Positions 7,939-15,115 of a stretch of DNA of 35,037 nt are shown here, in pieces. Each line of letters opens with the position of its first letter. Positions within the stretch are counted from its first letter, which is position 1. The notes beneath the pieces are model-generated. The model saw only the letters and a program-made list of their open reading frames with translations, had not been told where the DNA came from and made no database searches. Origin of the DNA: Gemmatimonadaceae bacterium. GTDB lineage: Bacteria; Gemmatimonadota; Gemmatimonadetes; Gemmatimonadales; Gemmatimonadaceae. A program made the position numbers and the translations under genes. The stretch spans positions 1-35,037 of the forward strand of contig JACCRF010000002.1 of the NCBI GenBank assembly GCA_013813715.1, written 5' to 3'.

Positions 7939-8961
7939 GTGGGGACACCGCCTGAAACTGGGGCGTCACCGACGACCGCACTCGTTCGCCCCCCCGCAAT
8001 CGCAAAGGGCGAAGCGATCGGCGTGGTCGCGCCGTCGTATTCTCCACGCGAGGGGCATCTCACGCGCGGAGCCAAGGCCCTCGAACGCGCCGGATACACC
8101 GTGATCCTCGATCCCGACATTCTCGAACACAGGAGATTCCAGCGGCATCAGGACGATCGCCGGGCCGCCAACTTCATGGGCATGTGGCTCGATCCCCGCG
8201 TCAAGGCCGTCATAGGGGGTACCGGCGGCTACGGGACAACGCGGATGATTCCATACCTCGAGCCGGAAGTATTCCGGAGGAATCCGAAGATTTTCGTCGG
8301 ATACTCGGACATCACAGCTCTACATCTCTGGCTGATGCGCCAGTGCGGCCTGCGGGTGTTTCACGGACCAACGGTGGACGACCTGATTCCAGTAGCGCGA
8401 GATCCGACGATGAGTTCACTGCTCATCGCGATGACGACGCCCCGCCCGACCGCGCGGCTCGGCCGCAACATCTCGCGAGCCGTGCGCCCCGGAAAGGTCT
8501 CCGGCGCGCTGACCGGTGGGAATCTGTCGCTCGTTCAGCAGACAATCGGCACGTCGTACGAGATCGACACGCGCGACTCGATTCTCTTTCTCGAGGAGCA
8601 CGAAGATCCGATGTCGGTGGCGGACGAACGCCTGGTCCACCTCCGGGCATCGGGGCTCCTCAGAAACGTCAGGGGAGTCATGTTCGGACACCTGTCGATT
8701 GACCGTTCGGAGGAAGACGAGTTCGAGGATTTTCTGCTCGATCTTCTCTCCGACCTCGACATTCCCATTCTGATGGATTTTCCGGCCGGTCACGAGGTTC
8801 CCAACCTCACGCTTCCCTTCGGCACAGAGGTCGAGTTGACGGTGGACGCAACGACGGGCTGGATCAGCTACCGCGATGACGCTCTCTCGACAACCGAGCC
8901 GGTGCCGCTGGCGGACGATGGGGCCGAAGCGCCGCAGACGAGCGAGTCGGTCACTTCCTGA
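7939..8961 (+). CDS. S66 family LD-carboxypeptidase (LdcA/MccF-like)
   Basis: A 340-residue protein of peptidase family S66, cytoplasmic serine peptidases that remove the terminal D-Ala from recycled murein tetrapeptides (LdcA) or inactivate microcin C-type compounds (MccF). Visible motifs: VIGGTGGYGTTRMIPYL, the nucleophile VGYSDITALH with Ser123, a Glu in ILFLEEHEDP (219/220), and the His in FPAGHEVPN (His285). There is no signal peptide. The start is a GTG at 7939 without a clear ribosome binding site; only about 45 bp separate it from the divergent ispH, so the message may be leaderless or nearly so. Its end overlaps the end of the convergent NHL gene by 11 bp. Murein recycling is the more likely role, but MccF-like activity cannot be excluded. 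Confidence 0.9.
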   Translation: MGTPPETGASPTTALVRPPAIAKGEAIGVVAPSYSPREGHLTRGAKALERAGYTVILDPDILEHRRFQRHQDDRRAANFMGMWLDPRVKAVIGGTGGYGTTRMIPYLEPEVFRRNPKIFVGYSDITALHLWLMRQCGLRVFHGPTVDDLIPVARDPTMSSLLIAMTTPRPTARLGRNISRAVRPGKVSGALTGGNLSLVQQTIGTSYEIDTRDSILFLEEHEDPMSVADERLVHLRASGLLRNVRGVMFGHLSIDRSEEDEFEDFLLDLLSDLDIPILMDFPAGHEVPNLTLPFGTEVELTVDATTGWISYRDDALSTTEPVPLADDGAEAPQTSESVTS

Positions 8962-10102
8962 CGAACGGCGGGCCGACGATCGCCGGCTGGCGTTTTCGCC
9001 TAGCTCGGACCCTGCGTGAGACCTGGAATAGCGCAAAAGTGAGCAGCACGACGGACAGCGGTATCATCAAGGCGAGCATCGTCCGCCTTCCCCACAGGGT
9101 CTCCAGTGTGGTCATCGTTCCGTCGGCTGCGATGCGCTCGACTCGCAGATACGGGCCGATCCCAAGATCGCCCAGTATCGCGAACGGAAGGCGCAGGTGC
9201 TCGAGCACGTAGACCGCGCCGTCTTTCACCGCAACACCGGTCGGCGCCCACGGAAATGGCGTTCCGCGCGCTTCAACCACGCTCGAGTCCGCGAACAGCC
9301 AGACGACGCGCCTCCCGCTGTAGTCGGCGATGACGATCGAGCCAAACCCATCTGCGGCGATCCCCATCAGGTCTTCGCCGAACGAACTACCCGTGAGCGG
9401 GCTCGCGATCGGCGTCGTCACAACACCGCCTGTCGTCACTTTCCGAACGTAAGCGCCGTCGGCGACGAACAGAGCGCCGTCGTTGCCCCACGCCATCCCG
9501 TCGATGCCGAGGAATTTAGCGGCGGCGCCGGTGCCATCGGCGTGGCCGGGTTCAGAACCGGCGACACGCTGGACTGAGCCGTCGGGGTTGCGCCGCATGA
9601 GCACGAGCAGCGGAGTCGTCGAGCTGCGGGCGTTCACCGAATAGACGGCGCCGCGCGAATCCATTGCGAAGGATTGCAAACCAATTGGCAGGTCGGGGGT
9701 CGGCACGAGGACGTCCGACACCGTTCCCTGCGGCGTCACCTTCCAGATGCTTCCTATCGCCAGCGTCATGTGGGGATTGGTGCCGTACAGATTGCCGCCG
9801 GCATCCATGTGCAGGGCATGGGAATGTTTGCCCTCGACGATTTTCTCCAGCCGGCCGCTTTCCGAGATTCGCCAGATGGTATTGGTTGGAATGTCCGTGA
9901 AATAGATCCGGCCGCGGGCGTCGACGAGGATTCCCCACCCCTCGTGCGCATCGGCAGTGGCGGGAACGAGCAGGACAAGCGCGGCGAGGGCCGAGCAGAA
10001 GACTTGTTGCCAGCTACGCGTGGCCCGTGTTCCGTTGCCCGCCGTCCGTCGCCCGTTGCGCGCACCAACACGCCGCCGGACATATGCAAAGGGCGAGATC
10101 AA
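8951..10102 (-). CDS. Membrane-anchored NHL/SMP-30-like beta-propeller protein
   Basis: About 383 residues. A signal segment (SALAALVLLVPATADAH) precedes repeated propeller blades: WGILVDARGRIYFTD, ALHMDAGGNLYGTN, SFAMDSRGAVYSVN, GMAWGNDGALFVADG, GIAADGFGSIVIADYSG. A hydrophobic helix near the C-terminus (TMLALMIPLSVVLLTFALF) followed by RRVRARRKR suggests a C-terminal membrane anchor with the propeller outside. The only usable in-frame start is TTG 10102, which overlaps the TGA of the upstream isomerase gene (TTGA) and implies translational coupling. The ~30 residues before the signal segment are Arg/Gly-rich and encoded partly by period-7 repeat DNA. No enzyme residues are recognised; a binding or lactonase-like role is open. 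Confidence 0.8.
   Translation of the reverse strand: MISPFAYVRRRVGARNGRRTAGNGTRATRSWQQVFCSALAALVLLVPATADAHEGWGILVDARGRIYFTDIPTNTIWRISESGRLEKIVEGKHSHALHMDAGGNLYGTNPHMTLAIGSIWKVTPQGTVSDVLVPTPDLPIGLQSFAMDSRGAVYSVNARSSTTPLLVLMRRNPDGSVQRVAGSEPGHADGTGAAAKFLGIDGMAWGNDGALFVADGAYVRKVTTGGVVTTPIASPLTGSSFGEDLMGIAADGFGSIVIADYSGRRVVWLFADSSVVEARGTPFPWAPTGVAVKDGAVYVLEHLRLPFAILGDLGIGPYLRVERIAADGTMTTLETLWGRRTMLALMIPLSVVLLTFALFQVSRRVRARRKRQPAIVGPPFVRK
10024..10058. repeat. Degenerate heptamer repeat, five units
   Basis: Five consecutive 7-bp units on the plus strand: CCCGTGT, TCCGTTG, CCCGCCG, TCCGTCG, CCCGTTG. The shared pattern is YCCGYYG. It lies inside the 5' end of the NHL gene, upstream of its signal-peptide codons. 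Confidence 0.6.
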
Positions 10103-10668
10103 TCGGGCGCCAGCGCCTTGTCGATCGAGACGCACCATACATGAAGGATCATGAGATGTACTTCCTGCACATACGCGGTCACGTCGCTTGGCACCGCCAG
10201 CAGATGATCCGCCTCCGCGCCGATCAGCCCCGCAGAGCCGGTGAGCGCTATGGTCGTCGCGCCTTTTACCCGCGCCGCCATCAACGCGCGGATCACGTTC
10301 TCGGACTTGCCGCTCGTCGTGAGCGCGATCGCAACATCGCCGCGCTGCGCAAACGCTTCCATCTGGCGCTCGAAGATCGCAGCATAACCGAAGTCGTTGC
10401 CGATACACGTCACCGTTCCGGGATCTGCGGCGAGAGTGATTGCCGGCAGGGGCCGCCGCATCTTCTTGAAGCGGCCAACGAGCTCGCCTGCCATATGACT
10501 GGCCTGCGCCGCGCTTCCGCCATTGCCGAAGCAGATGACCTTCTGCCCGGTGGCGAGCGCCGAAACCAGCGCACGGCCGGCCGCATCGACCTCTGGATCG
10601 AGCGCCTCCACGCAGGCGGCGACAACGTCCTGATGTTCGCGAAAGTGGCGGCCGAGGTCTGTGGTCAT
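10099..10668 (-). CDS. gmhA: SIS-domain phosphosugar isomerase, GmhA-like
   Basis: A 189-residue single-SIS-domain protein with the length and motifs of D-sedoheptulose-7-phosphate isomerase, the first step of ADP-heptose synthesis for lipopolysaccharide core. Visible: CFGNGGSAAQASHMAGEL (phosphosugar binding), IGNDFGY, TTSGKSENVIRA, LTGSAG, and a late EVHLMILH with the conserved His. Start ATG at 10668 overlaps the helicase stop in an ATGA, so translation is coupled; its own stop overlaps the TTG of the NHL gene. No other heptose genes are in the window, so the exact sugar is inferred from the family. Confidence 0.85.
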   Translation of the reverse strand: MTTDLGRHFREHQDVVAACVEALDPEVDAAGRALVSALATGQKVICFGNGGSAAQASHMAGELVGRFKKMRRPLPAITLAADPGTVTCIGNDFGYAAIFERQMEAFAQRGDVAIALTTSGKSENVIRALMAARVKGATTIALTGSAGLIGAEADHLLAVPSDVTAYVQEVHLMILHVWCVSIDKALAPD

Positions 10669-13433
10669 GGCCCGCGAAATCTACGCTTCGGTCCCCCGCT
10701 TCGCCCCGAATTGCGACCGCTGCCCGGCTTATCGCCCCGCTTGGGTTTTTTTCGCTCGCCGCCACTTCGGCTGGTTTGCGCCCCCGGCTCTCGTTCGCGG
10801 CGGACTCGCGATTTCCGCGGGCGGCGGCCCGTCCGCGTTTCTGCCGCCAGCTCGCGCGCGCGGAGCTCGTCCGGCGATTCGTGCTCGCTCACTGGCAGGT
10901 CATCGGTCTCATCCGGCGACCACGGTCGCGACAGCGCTTCCTGGAGCTCCTCGACAGTATCCGCGCGGATCGCTCCGCGCTGGCCCCGGATCACGACGAA
11001 CCGAACTGGACGGTCGAGCGCCGGAACCTCCGCGTTCGTCAAAGTACGCGCCAGTTTTTCCGGGAGCCGCAGGCGCGCGACGGCCGTTAGCCCGGCATCG
11101 CTCTCCTCGATGTCGTACTCGATGTCGACCTCGCGGTCGCGAATGATCGCCGTATCGGGAAGCGCGGCGTAGCGCTCCCTCACCTCGCGCGGCACGATCG
11201 CATCAGCATCCAGATGGAACCGGGCATCCCGGAAATCGGCCATCGCGCCGATGGGCGCGAGTCGCTGCTCGTACCAGGCGGTCAAGTCGCCGAGGTTGAA
11301 GCGAGGAGTGGTGCCCCCAGACCGCCTGTACGTCTGCCGAAGCTCGTCAATCGCCGTGCGGTTTCGCTTCACCGAAGGATGCCTGATCACGCCGCGAGCC
11401 ATCGCTTCGGCCAGCGAATGCCGCACACGGTCGCTGTGCTCCGCGGGGAATTCCTCGATCGGCTCCGATTCCCGTTCGAGCTGAAAATCGAAATACGCGA
11501 GCGTTCGCTGAATGACGAGTTGTCCGCCTTTGCGGCGAGTATCGTAAGCGATGTCCGAGATGCTCCGCGTAGCGTACTTGCGAATGAGATGTATCGGGAT
11601 TTGCGTGCCCTCGATCCCCGCCCGCGGATTTCCTGATTTGTCCGCGAAGTACCGAAGCTCGCCGGCGATCGCTCCCCAGCTCCCGGCCACGCTCGTCCTC
11701 GACACTCTCGCGGCGCTGCCGTCGGCCGTTTCCTCGTCGATCACCAGATCGAACGGCATGTACCGGGCGAGGAGCTCCGTGAATTTCCGCTGAATGTGAT
11801 CGCGAGCGGGCGGCATCCGGTTGGGCAGCGGCAGCCCGACGCCGCGGAAAACACTGGCCATGCCGAGTGCCGCATCCTCTATCGCCTTCACCAGCACGCC
11901 GCGCCGCTCCGCCCACTGCTCGATGCTCTCGTCGAAGAGCTGGCGGGGCAATCCGTAAACCTCGCCGACGTATCCGCATTTCGCATATGCTTCGGCGTAG
12001 AGGTTGTACGCCGTGAGGTGATCGCTTCCGGGGACGATCACGCCGGCGAGATCGCGCTCCTCCCGCGTCATTCGATGCAGCGACTCGACTGAGCTCATTA
12101 CGGCGAGGAAAGGAACGAGCTCGTCGTCCGCGTTCACGAGCAGCTCGGCCCACGGGCGGTCGACCGGCAGCGCCTCGACGGCCCTCCCATATTTCGAGAG
12201 ACGCCCGTTCTCGATGATCCCTCTCCGCTCGAGCAGGGACACCGCGCGGCCATATGCGACACGATCGAGAGGCACCGGAAGCTCGAGCACCGAAGCGTCG
12301 ACGCCGAGGTCGGCGCACGTCATCGCCACGCGCTCCGAATCGCCCGCGAGCTGAAACTCCGGCGCGATCGGCTTGAGCGACCCGAACTGGATGTCGCGAT
12401 CGGAGAGAATAAAAACCCTGCCCCCTTCGACGCGCCCATGCACGCGCCCCGCCATCTGAAGAATTTCGTTCGCGCCGAGGTGCATGCGGGTAAGCACGTT
12501 GCGGCCGCGCTCGATGATGTTGCCGAAGCGCGTGTCGTCGATGACAACCGTATCGAGACCCTTCACGTTGAGCGCGCTCTGACCCGCAGCTGTCATCGCG
12601 AGGAAGTAAGGCTTGCGCTCTCCGCTTTCCAGGAACGGTCGAATGACGCGGATCGGCTCGCCGCCGTGATAGTACGCCGTGTTGATTCGCGGAAAACGGG
12701 ACGCAACATGCTCGGCCGCCTCCTCCACGCCGGCGCGCGTCGGCAGGAACATCCCGACTCCCCGGCGCTGCCCGAGAACGCGCTGGAGAAATCGCTCGTC
12801 GAGAAACTCCAGCGGATCCTTCCGTACGACTTTGACTTCCGCGGCGCGTGCGGGATCGAATGCGACACTTTCGAGCACTTCCGCCGCGTCAAGATACCGC
12901 GCATAGAAGGTTGGATCGACCGTCGCCGAGAGCCAGATGAAGCGGCAGCCGACGCGTTTTCCGAGCGCGAGGCACAGCTCGAGCTCGGCCGAGGTCTGGT
13001 GGATCTCGTCAACGACGAGCGTATCGGTTGGGAGAATGTCGCCGTCCTGGAACCAGCGGCGCGCGATGCCGGTCGTGACGATGATCACGTTCCACGACGG
13101 CGTCTCGGGCGTCGCCTCGCGTTCACGGTTCACGACGCCTACCCGGAGCTCACCGGTCTTCAGAATCGTTTCCGAAATGGGGCGCACGGACAGCGTCTTG
13201 CCGGTGCCGGTGCCGGCTACGATCCCGAATCCCTTGCCCGCAGCAGCCAGATCACGGATTTCCTGACCGTGCTGCCTCTCGAGGACTGTTTCGATCCGGA
13301 GGCCGAGGGCCAGCTCGATCGTTTCGCACGCGGCTCGCGTGGGCGCGATGACGATGATGCGGCCCGTCGCCGGCTCGGCCGCCACGAAAGCTTCATGATC
13401 CGGAGGAAGGAACCGGTCTCGGACGGTGCGCAT
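10665..13433 (-). CDS. DEAH-type superfamily 2 helicase with long C-terminal extension
   Basis: About 922 residues. Motif I GTGTGKT at 74-80, motif II DEIH at 142-145, motif III SAT at 169-171, and motif VI QMAGRVHGR, the pattern of DEAH/HrpA-HrpB-type RNA helicases. It keeps the two RecA-like domains and a winged-helix/ratchet-like region, but the last ~350 residues differ from HrpA/HrpB as I know them and end in a very basic Arg/Lys/Gly/Ser tail (KKPKRGDKPGSG...). That tail suggests nucleic-acid binding. The frame is open to 13493, but that region encodes a terminator hairpin, so the ATG at 13433 is preferred. First gene of a coupled operon with the isomerase and propeller genes. RNA rather than DNA as substrate is inferred from the family. 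Confidence 0.88.
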   Translation of the reverse strand: MRTVRDRFLPPDHEAFVAAEPATGRIIVIAPTRAACETIELALGLRIETVLERQHGQEIRDLAAAGKGFGIVAGTGTGKTLSVRPISETILKTGELRVGVVNREREATPETPSWNVIIVTTGIARRWFQDGDILPTDTLVVDEIHQTSAELELCLALGKRVGCRFIWLSATVDPTFYARYLDAAEVLESVAFDPARAAEVKVVRKDPLEFLDERFLQRVLGQRRGVGMFLPTRAGVEEAAEHVASRFPRINTAYYHGGEPIRVIRPFLESGERKPYFLAMTAAGQSALNVKGLDTVVIDDTRFGNIIERGRNVLTRMHLGANEILQMAGRVHGRVEGGRVFILSDRDIQFGSLKPIAPEFQLAGDSERVAMTCADLGVDASVLELPVPLDRVAYGRAVSLLERRGIIENGRLSKYGRAVEALPVDRPWAELLVNADDELVPFLAVMSSVESLHRMTREERDLAGVIVPGSDHLTAYNLYAEAYAKCGYVGEVYGLPRQLFDESIEQWAERRGVLVKAIEDAALGMASVFRGVGLPLPNRMPPARDHIQRKFTELLARYMPFDLVIDEETADGSAARVSRTSVAGSWGAIAGELRYFADKSGNPRAGIEGTQIPIHLIRKYATRSISDIAYDTRRKGGQLVIQRTLAYFDFQLERESEPIEEFPAEHSDRVRHSLAEAMARGVIRHPSVKRNRTAIDELRQTYRRSGGTTPRFNLGDLTAWYEQRLAPIGAMADFRDARFHLDADAIVPREVRERYAALPDTAIIRDREVDIEYDIEESDAGLTAVARLRLPEKLARTLTNAEVPALDRPVRFVVIRGQRGAIRADTVEELQEALSRPWSPDETDDLPVSEHESPDELRARELAAETRTGRRPRKSRVRREREPGAQTSRSGGERKKPKRGDKPGSGRNSGRSGGPKRRFRGP

Positions 13434-13450
13434 TCCCTGGCAACTTGCAC

Positions 13451-13486
13451 AAAAAAGGCCCCGGGAGGAATCGCTCCCCCGGGGCC
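13451..13486 (-). terminator. Strong rho-independent terminator
   Basis: On the minus strand a perfect 9-bp stem GGCCCCGGG / CCCGGGGCC encloses a 12-nt loop region and is followed by six T. It lies 20 bp after the stop of the secreted repeat protein at 13506 and separates that operon from the helicase operon. Confidence 0.85.
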
Positions 13487-13505
13487 GGCCCAACGTGGTC
13501 TGGAA

Positions 13506-14231
13506 TCAGCGCTTGTTCTTGTTGCCCTTGCCCTTCTCCCAGCCGTAGTGATTGCCGTTGTTGCTCTTATTCTTCTTCACCTTTCTCGCGCGCTCCCGCC
13601 GGTCATCGATACCGTCGCGATCGCGGTCGATGCGGCGATCGTTGTCGTCATCGATACCGTCGCGATCACGGTCGATCCATGGATCGTTACTGTTGCGACT
13701 CGCCCTGCGATTGTTGCTATTCGCTACCTGCCGATCGTACACGACGTATCTGCCGAGCGAATCGCGCCGGGCGTATTCCACGATGCGGTTGCCGTTCGAG
13801 TCGTAGCGTTCGCGGACGAAGATGCGGTTGCCGTTGCGGTCGGTGCCTGCGACGTGCCACTGGCCGTCGGACCTTCCGTTGTTGTTATCGTACACACCGC
13901 GGTCGGCCACGCGACGGTCGATGATCTGATACCGGCCCTGCGAGTCGCGACGTGCGCGCTCGATGATCACGTTTCCGTTCGAATCGACTCGCCGGCGTAC
14001 ATATATGGTATTGCCGTTCCGGTCGCGGCTCTCCGCTCGCCAAGTGCCGTCCGCACGCCGGGCGTCGGTGTCGCTGTGAATGGTGCCGGTACGATTGTCG
14101 ACGCGTCCCGAAGTCGTTCCGGTTCGCGCCGGATCCCACCAGGGTCCGTCATTCTGAGCACTCGCCGAAACCGGCGCGGCAAGCGCGGCCGCGGCGGCCA
14201 GACCGAGCACAATTGAAATTCGCTTCATCAT
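13506..14231 (-). CDS. Secreted repeat protein with two 61-residue repeats and calcium-loop-like tail
   Basis: A 241-residue secreted protein; signal peptide at 1-26 (LGLAAAAALAAPVSASAQ), start ATG 14231 with GGAG 5 nt upstream. Two tandem units (about 60-119 and 121-180) share the pattern DG.W, DRNGN.I.VR.R.DSNGN.I, ARRDS.GRY, DR.VA. They are followed by two copies of DRDRDGIDD (187-195 and 202-210), which look like thrombospondin type-3/EF-hand-type calcium loops, and a Lys/Asn-rich tail. The DNA for the DRDRDGIDD copies is almost identical, 45 bp apart. I do not recognise a named family. It overlaps the preceding gene by ATGA and is followed by a strong terminator, so the pair forms a short operon for envelope or extracellular proteins. 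Confidence 0.82.
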   Translation of the reverse strand: MMKRISIVLGLAAAAALAAPVSASAQNDGPWWDPARTGTTSGRVDNRTGTIHSDTDARRADGTWRAESRDRNGNTIYVRRRVDSNGNVIIERARRDSQGRYQIIDRRVADRGVYDNNNGRSDGQWHVAGTDRNGNRIFVRERYDSNGNRIVEYARRDSLGRYVVYDRQVANSNNRRASRNSNDPWIDRDRDGIDDDNDRRIDRDRDGIDDRRERARKVKKNKSNNGNHYGWEKGKGNKNKR

Positions 14232-14629
14232 TTGATCTCCTCGAGAAAGCTGGAAATGTCGCGGCGTTCCTTGCCGGACTTTCCTTTCTTTGGCTTGTCA
14301 TTGCCACGCCGCGGCGACTGGTCGCCGAATACGACGTAGCCATTAACTGGCCGGTTGCGCACGGCGGTGACACAATCGGTCGGCGCCGGCTGATGCCCCG
14401 CGGGAACGCCCTCGATCCAGATTCGGCACATTCCCGCCGGCGGCAGATAGGCCGGGGGAATTCCCGGCTGCTGTCGCGGGATACCTCTCGGAATTCCCTG
14501 CGGAAGACCTCGCGGCATACCTTGGGCGCTCGCTGAGCTCCCCGCCGCAAGAATCCCTGCGGCAAGGAGCGCGAGCCACCATCTATTGATCTTCCCCGCG
14601 GTCGCCCGCGAGAATGGAAGGGTTGTCAT
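14228..14629 (-). CDS. Small secreted proline-rich protein with CRxW...C motif
   Basis: About 133 residues from ATG 14629, which opens a signal peptide (WWLALLAAGILAAGSSASAQ). The mature part starts with a repeat of GMPRGLPQGIPRGIPR followed by YLPPAGMCRIWIEGVP and AGHQPAPTDC, a two-cysteine motif that occurs in small envelope proteins of several diderm phyla; its role is not known to me. The tail is Lys/Arg-rich and charged (RRGNDKPKKGKSGKERRD). The frame is open further upstream to 14764 but without protein-like character. It overlaps the next gene by ATGA, so the two products are probably made together. Confidence 0.75.
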   Translation of the reverse strand: MTTLPFSRATAGKINRWWLALLAAGILAAGSSASAQGMPRGLPQGIPRGIPRQQPGIPPAYLPPAGMCRIWIEGVPAGHQPAPTDCVTAVRNRPVNGYVVFGDQSPRRGNDKPKKGKSGKERRDISSFLEEIK

Positions 14630-14731
14630 GCCAGGTCTATTTGCAGGAGCGATGCCATTCATCGTGGAACTCGCAAGTGGTTGTGGGACAACGGTTTGGG
14701 GATATTGCCAGAACGCGTCAGGGAGACCCGA

Positions 14732-14749
14732 TGTCCAGATTTCCGGACA
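14732..14749. promoter_or_regulatory. Possible operator palindrome
   Basis: TGTCCAGATTTCCGGACA is an imperfect palindrome (TGTCC-N8-GGACA) in the 150-bp gap between the selenoprotein stop and the start of the secreted-protein pair, about 105 bp upstream of the ATG at 14629. It has the form of a dimeric regulator site. No matching regulator gene is in the window. Confidence 0.3.
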
Positions 14750-14779
14750 CTTCTGGAAACACATAGGACGAGCTGCCGG

Positions 14780-15016
14780 CTATTTCTCCATGTCGATTTC
14801 TGCCAGGAGAGCGAGAATTTCTCCCGGCTTGGCATGGCGTTTTTCCCAGGACTTTCGAAACACCGGGACTCCGTCGCGCAAAACCTCGAATCTTCCGCCG
14901 CTCGACGGCGTGAGATTGATGGCCGCTTGGGGGTATTTCTTCGCGATATCAGCCGCCAGACCGGCGGCTCGGGGATAGTAGTTTCAAACCGTGCAGTACT
15001 CTATCTCGATCTTCAT
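14780..15016 (-). CDS. SelW-like selenoprotein (Rdx family), UGA-encoded selenocysteine at residue 11
   Basis: 78 residues if the in-frame TGA at 14986-14984 is read as selenocysteine (U). The start ATG at 15016 has GGGG 6 nt upstream. The N-terminus MKIEIEYCTVUNYYPRAAG has the Rdx-family redox motif CxxU, then GLAADIAKKYPQAAINL, the hallmark TPSSGGRFEVLRDG, and a C-terminal helix (HAKPGEILALLAEID) ending at TAG 14782-14780. Homologues usually have CxxC or CxxU in a thioredoxin-like fold, and their length (75-95 residues) fits. A hairpin of bacterial SECIS type follows the UGA. Rdx/SelW proteins are thiol redox proteins, probably interacting with glutathione or other thiols; partners are unknown. 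Read without recoding the frame would be a 10-residue stub, although the sequence after the UGA is fully conserved in character. Neighbours: divergent pseudopilin gene upstream, secreted-protein pair downstream on the same strand. Confidence 0.85.
14951..14969 (-). promoter_or_regulatory. Bacterial SECIS hairpin of the SelW-like gene
   Basis: In the mRNA a perfect 7-bp stem AGCCGCC / GGCGGCU closes a 5-nt loop GGUCU. The loop begins 21 nt after the UGA, within the window used by known bacterial SECIS elements for SelB binding. From memory, the GGUCU apical loop is the same as in E. coli fdhF. There is no following U-run, so it is not a terminator. Confidence 0.75.
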
Positions 15017-15115
15017 TCGATACCCCGGCTGAAGTGATCCGCCACCTCGCGGATGGATGCGATGTCGCGCCGGCACCGCACTCACGGTAACTCCCGGATT
15101 CACCGCGGAGGAAAC

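Noticed and set aside
8951-10765. 604-codon minus-strand frame
   Set aside because: Its upstream part lies out of frame over the GmhA-like gene; only the part from TTG 10102 is the NHL protein.
13451-13493. Helicase start at 13493
   Set aside because: The first 20 codons would be made from the terminator hairpin and T-run of the upstream operon; ATG 13433 is more natural.
12438-14216. 592-codon plus-strand frame
   Set aside because: It is antisense to the helicase and the secreted repeat protein and reads as Arg/Val/Ala composition artefact without motifs.
14780-14986. Reading the SelW-like region as a pseudogene with a nonsense mutation
   Set aside because: The stop is exactly at the Cys/Sec position, no other lesion is present, and a SECIS-type hairpin follows at the right distance.
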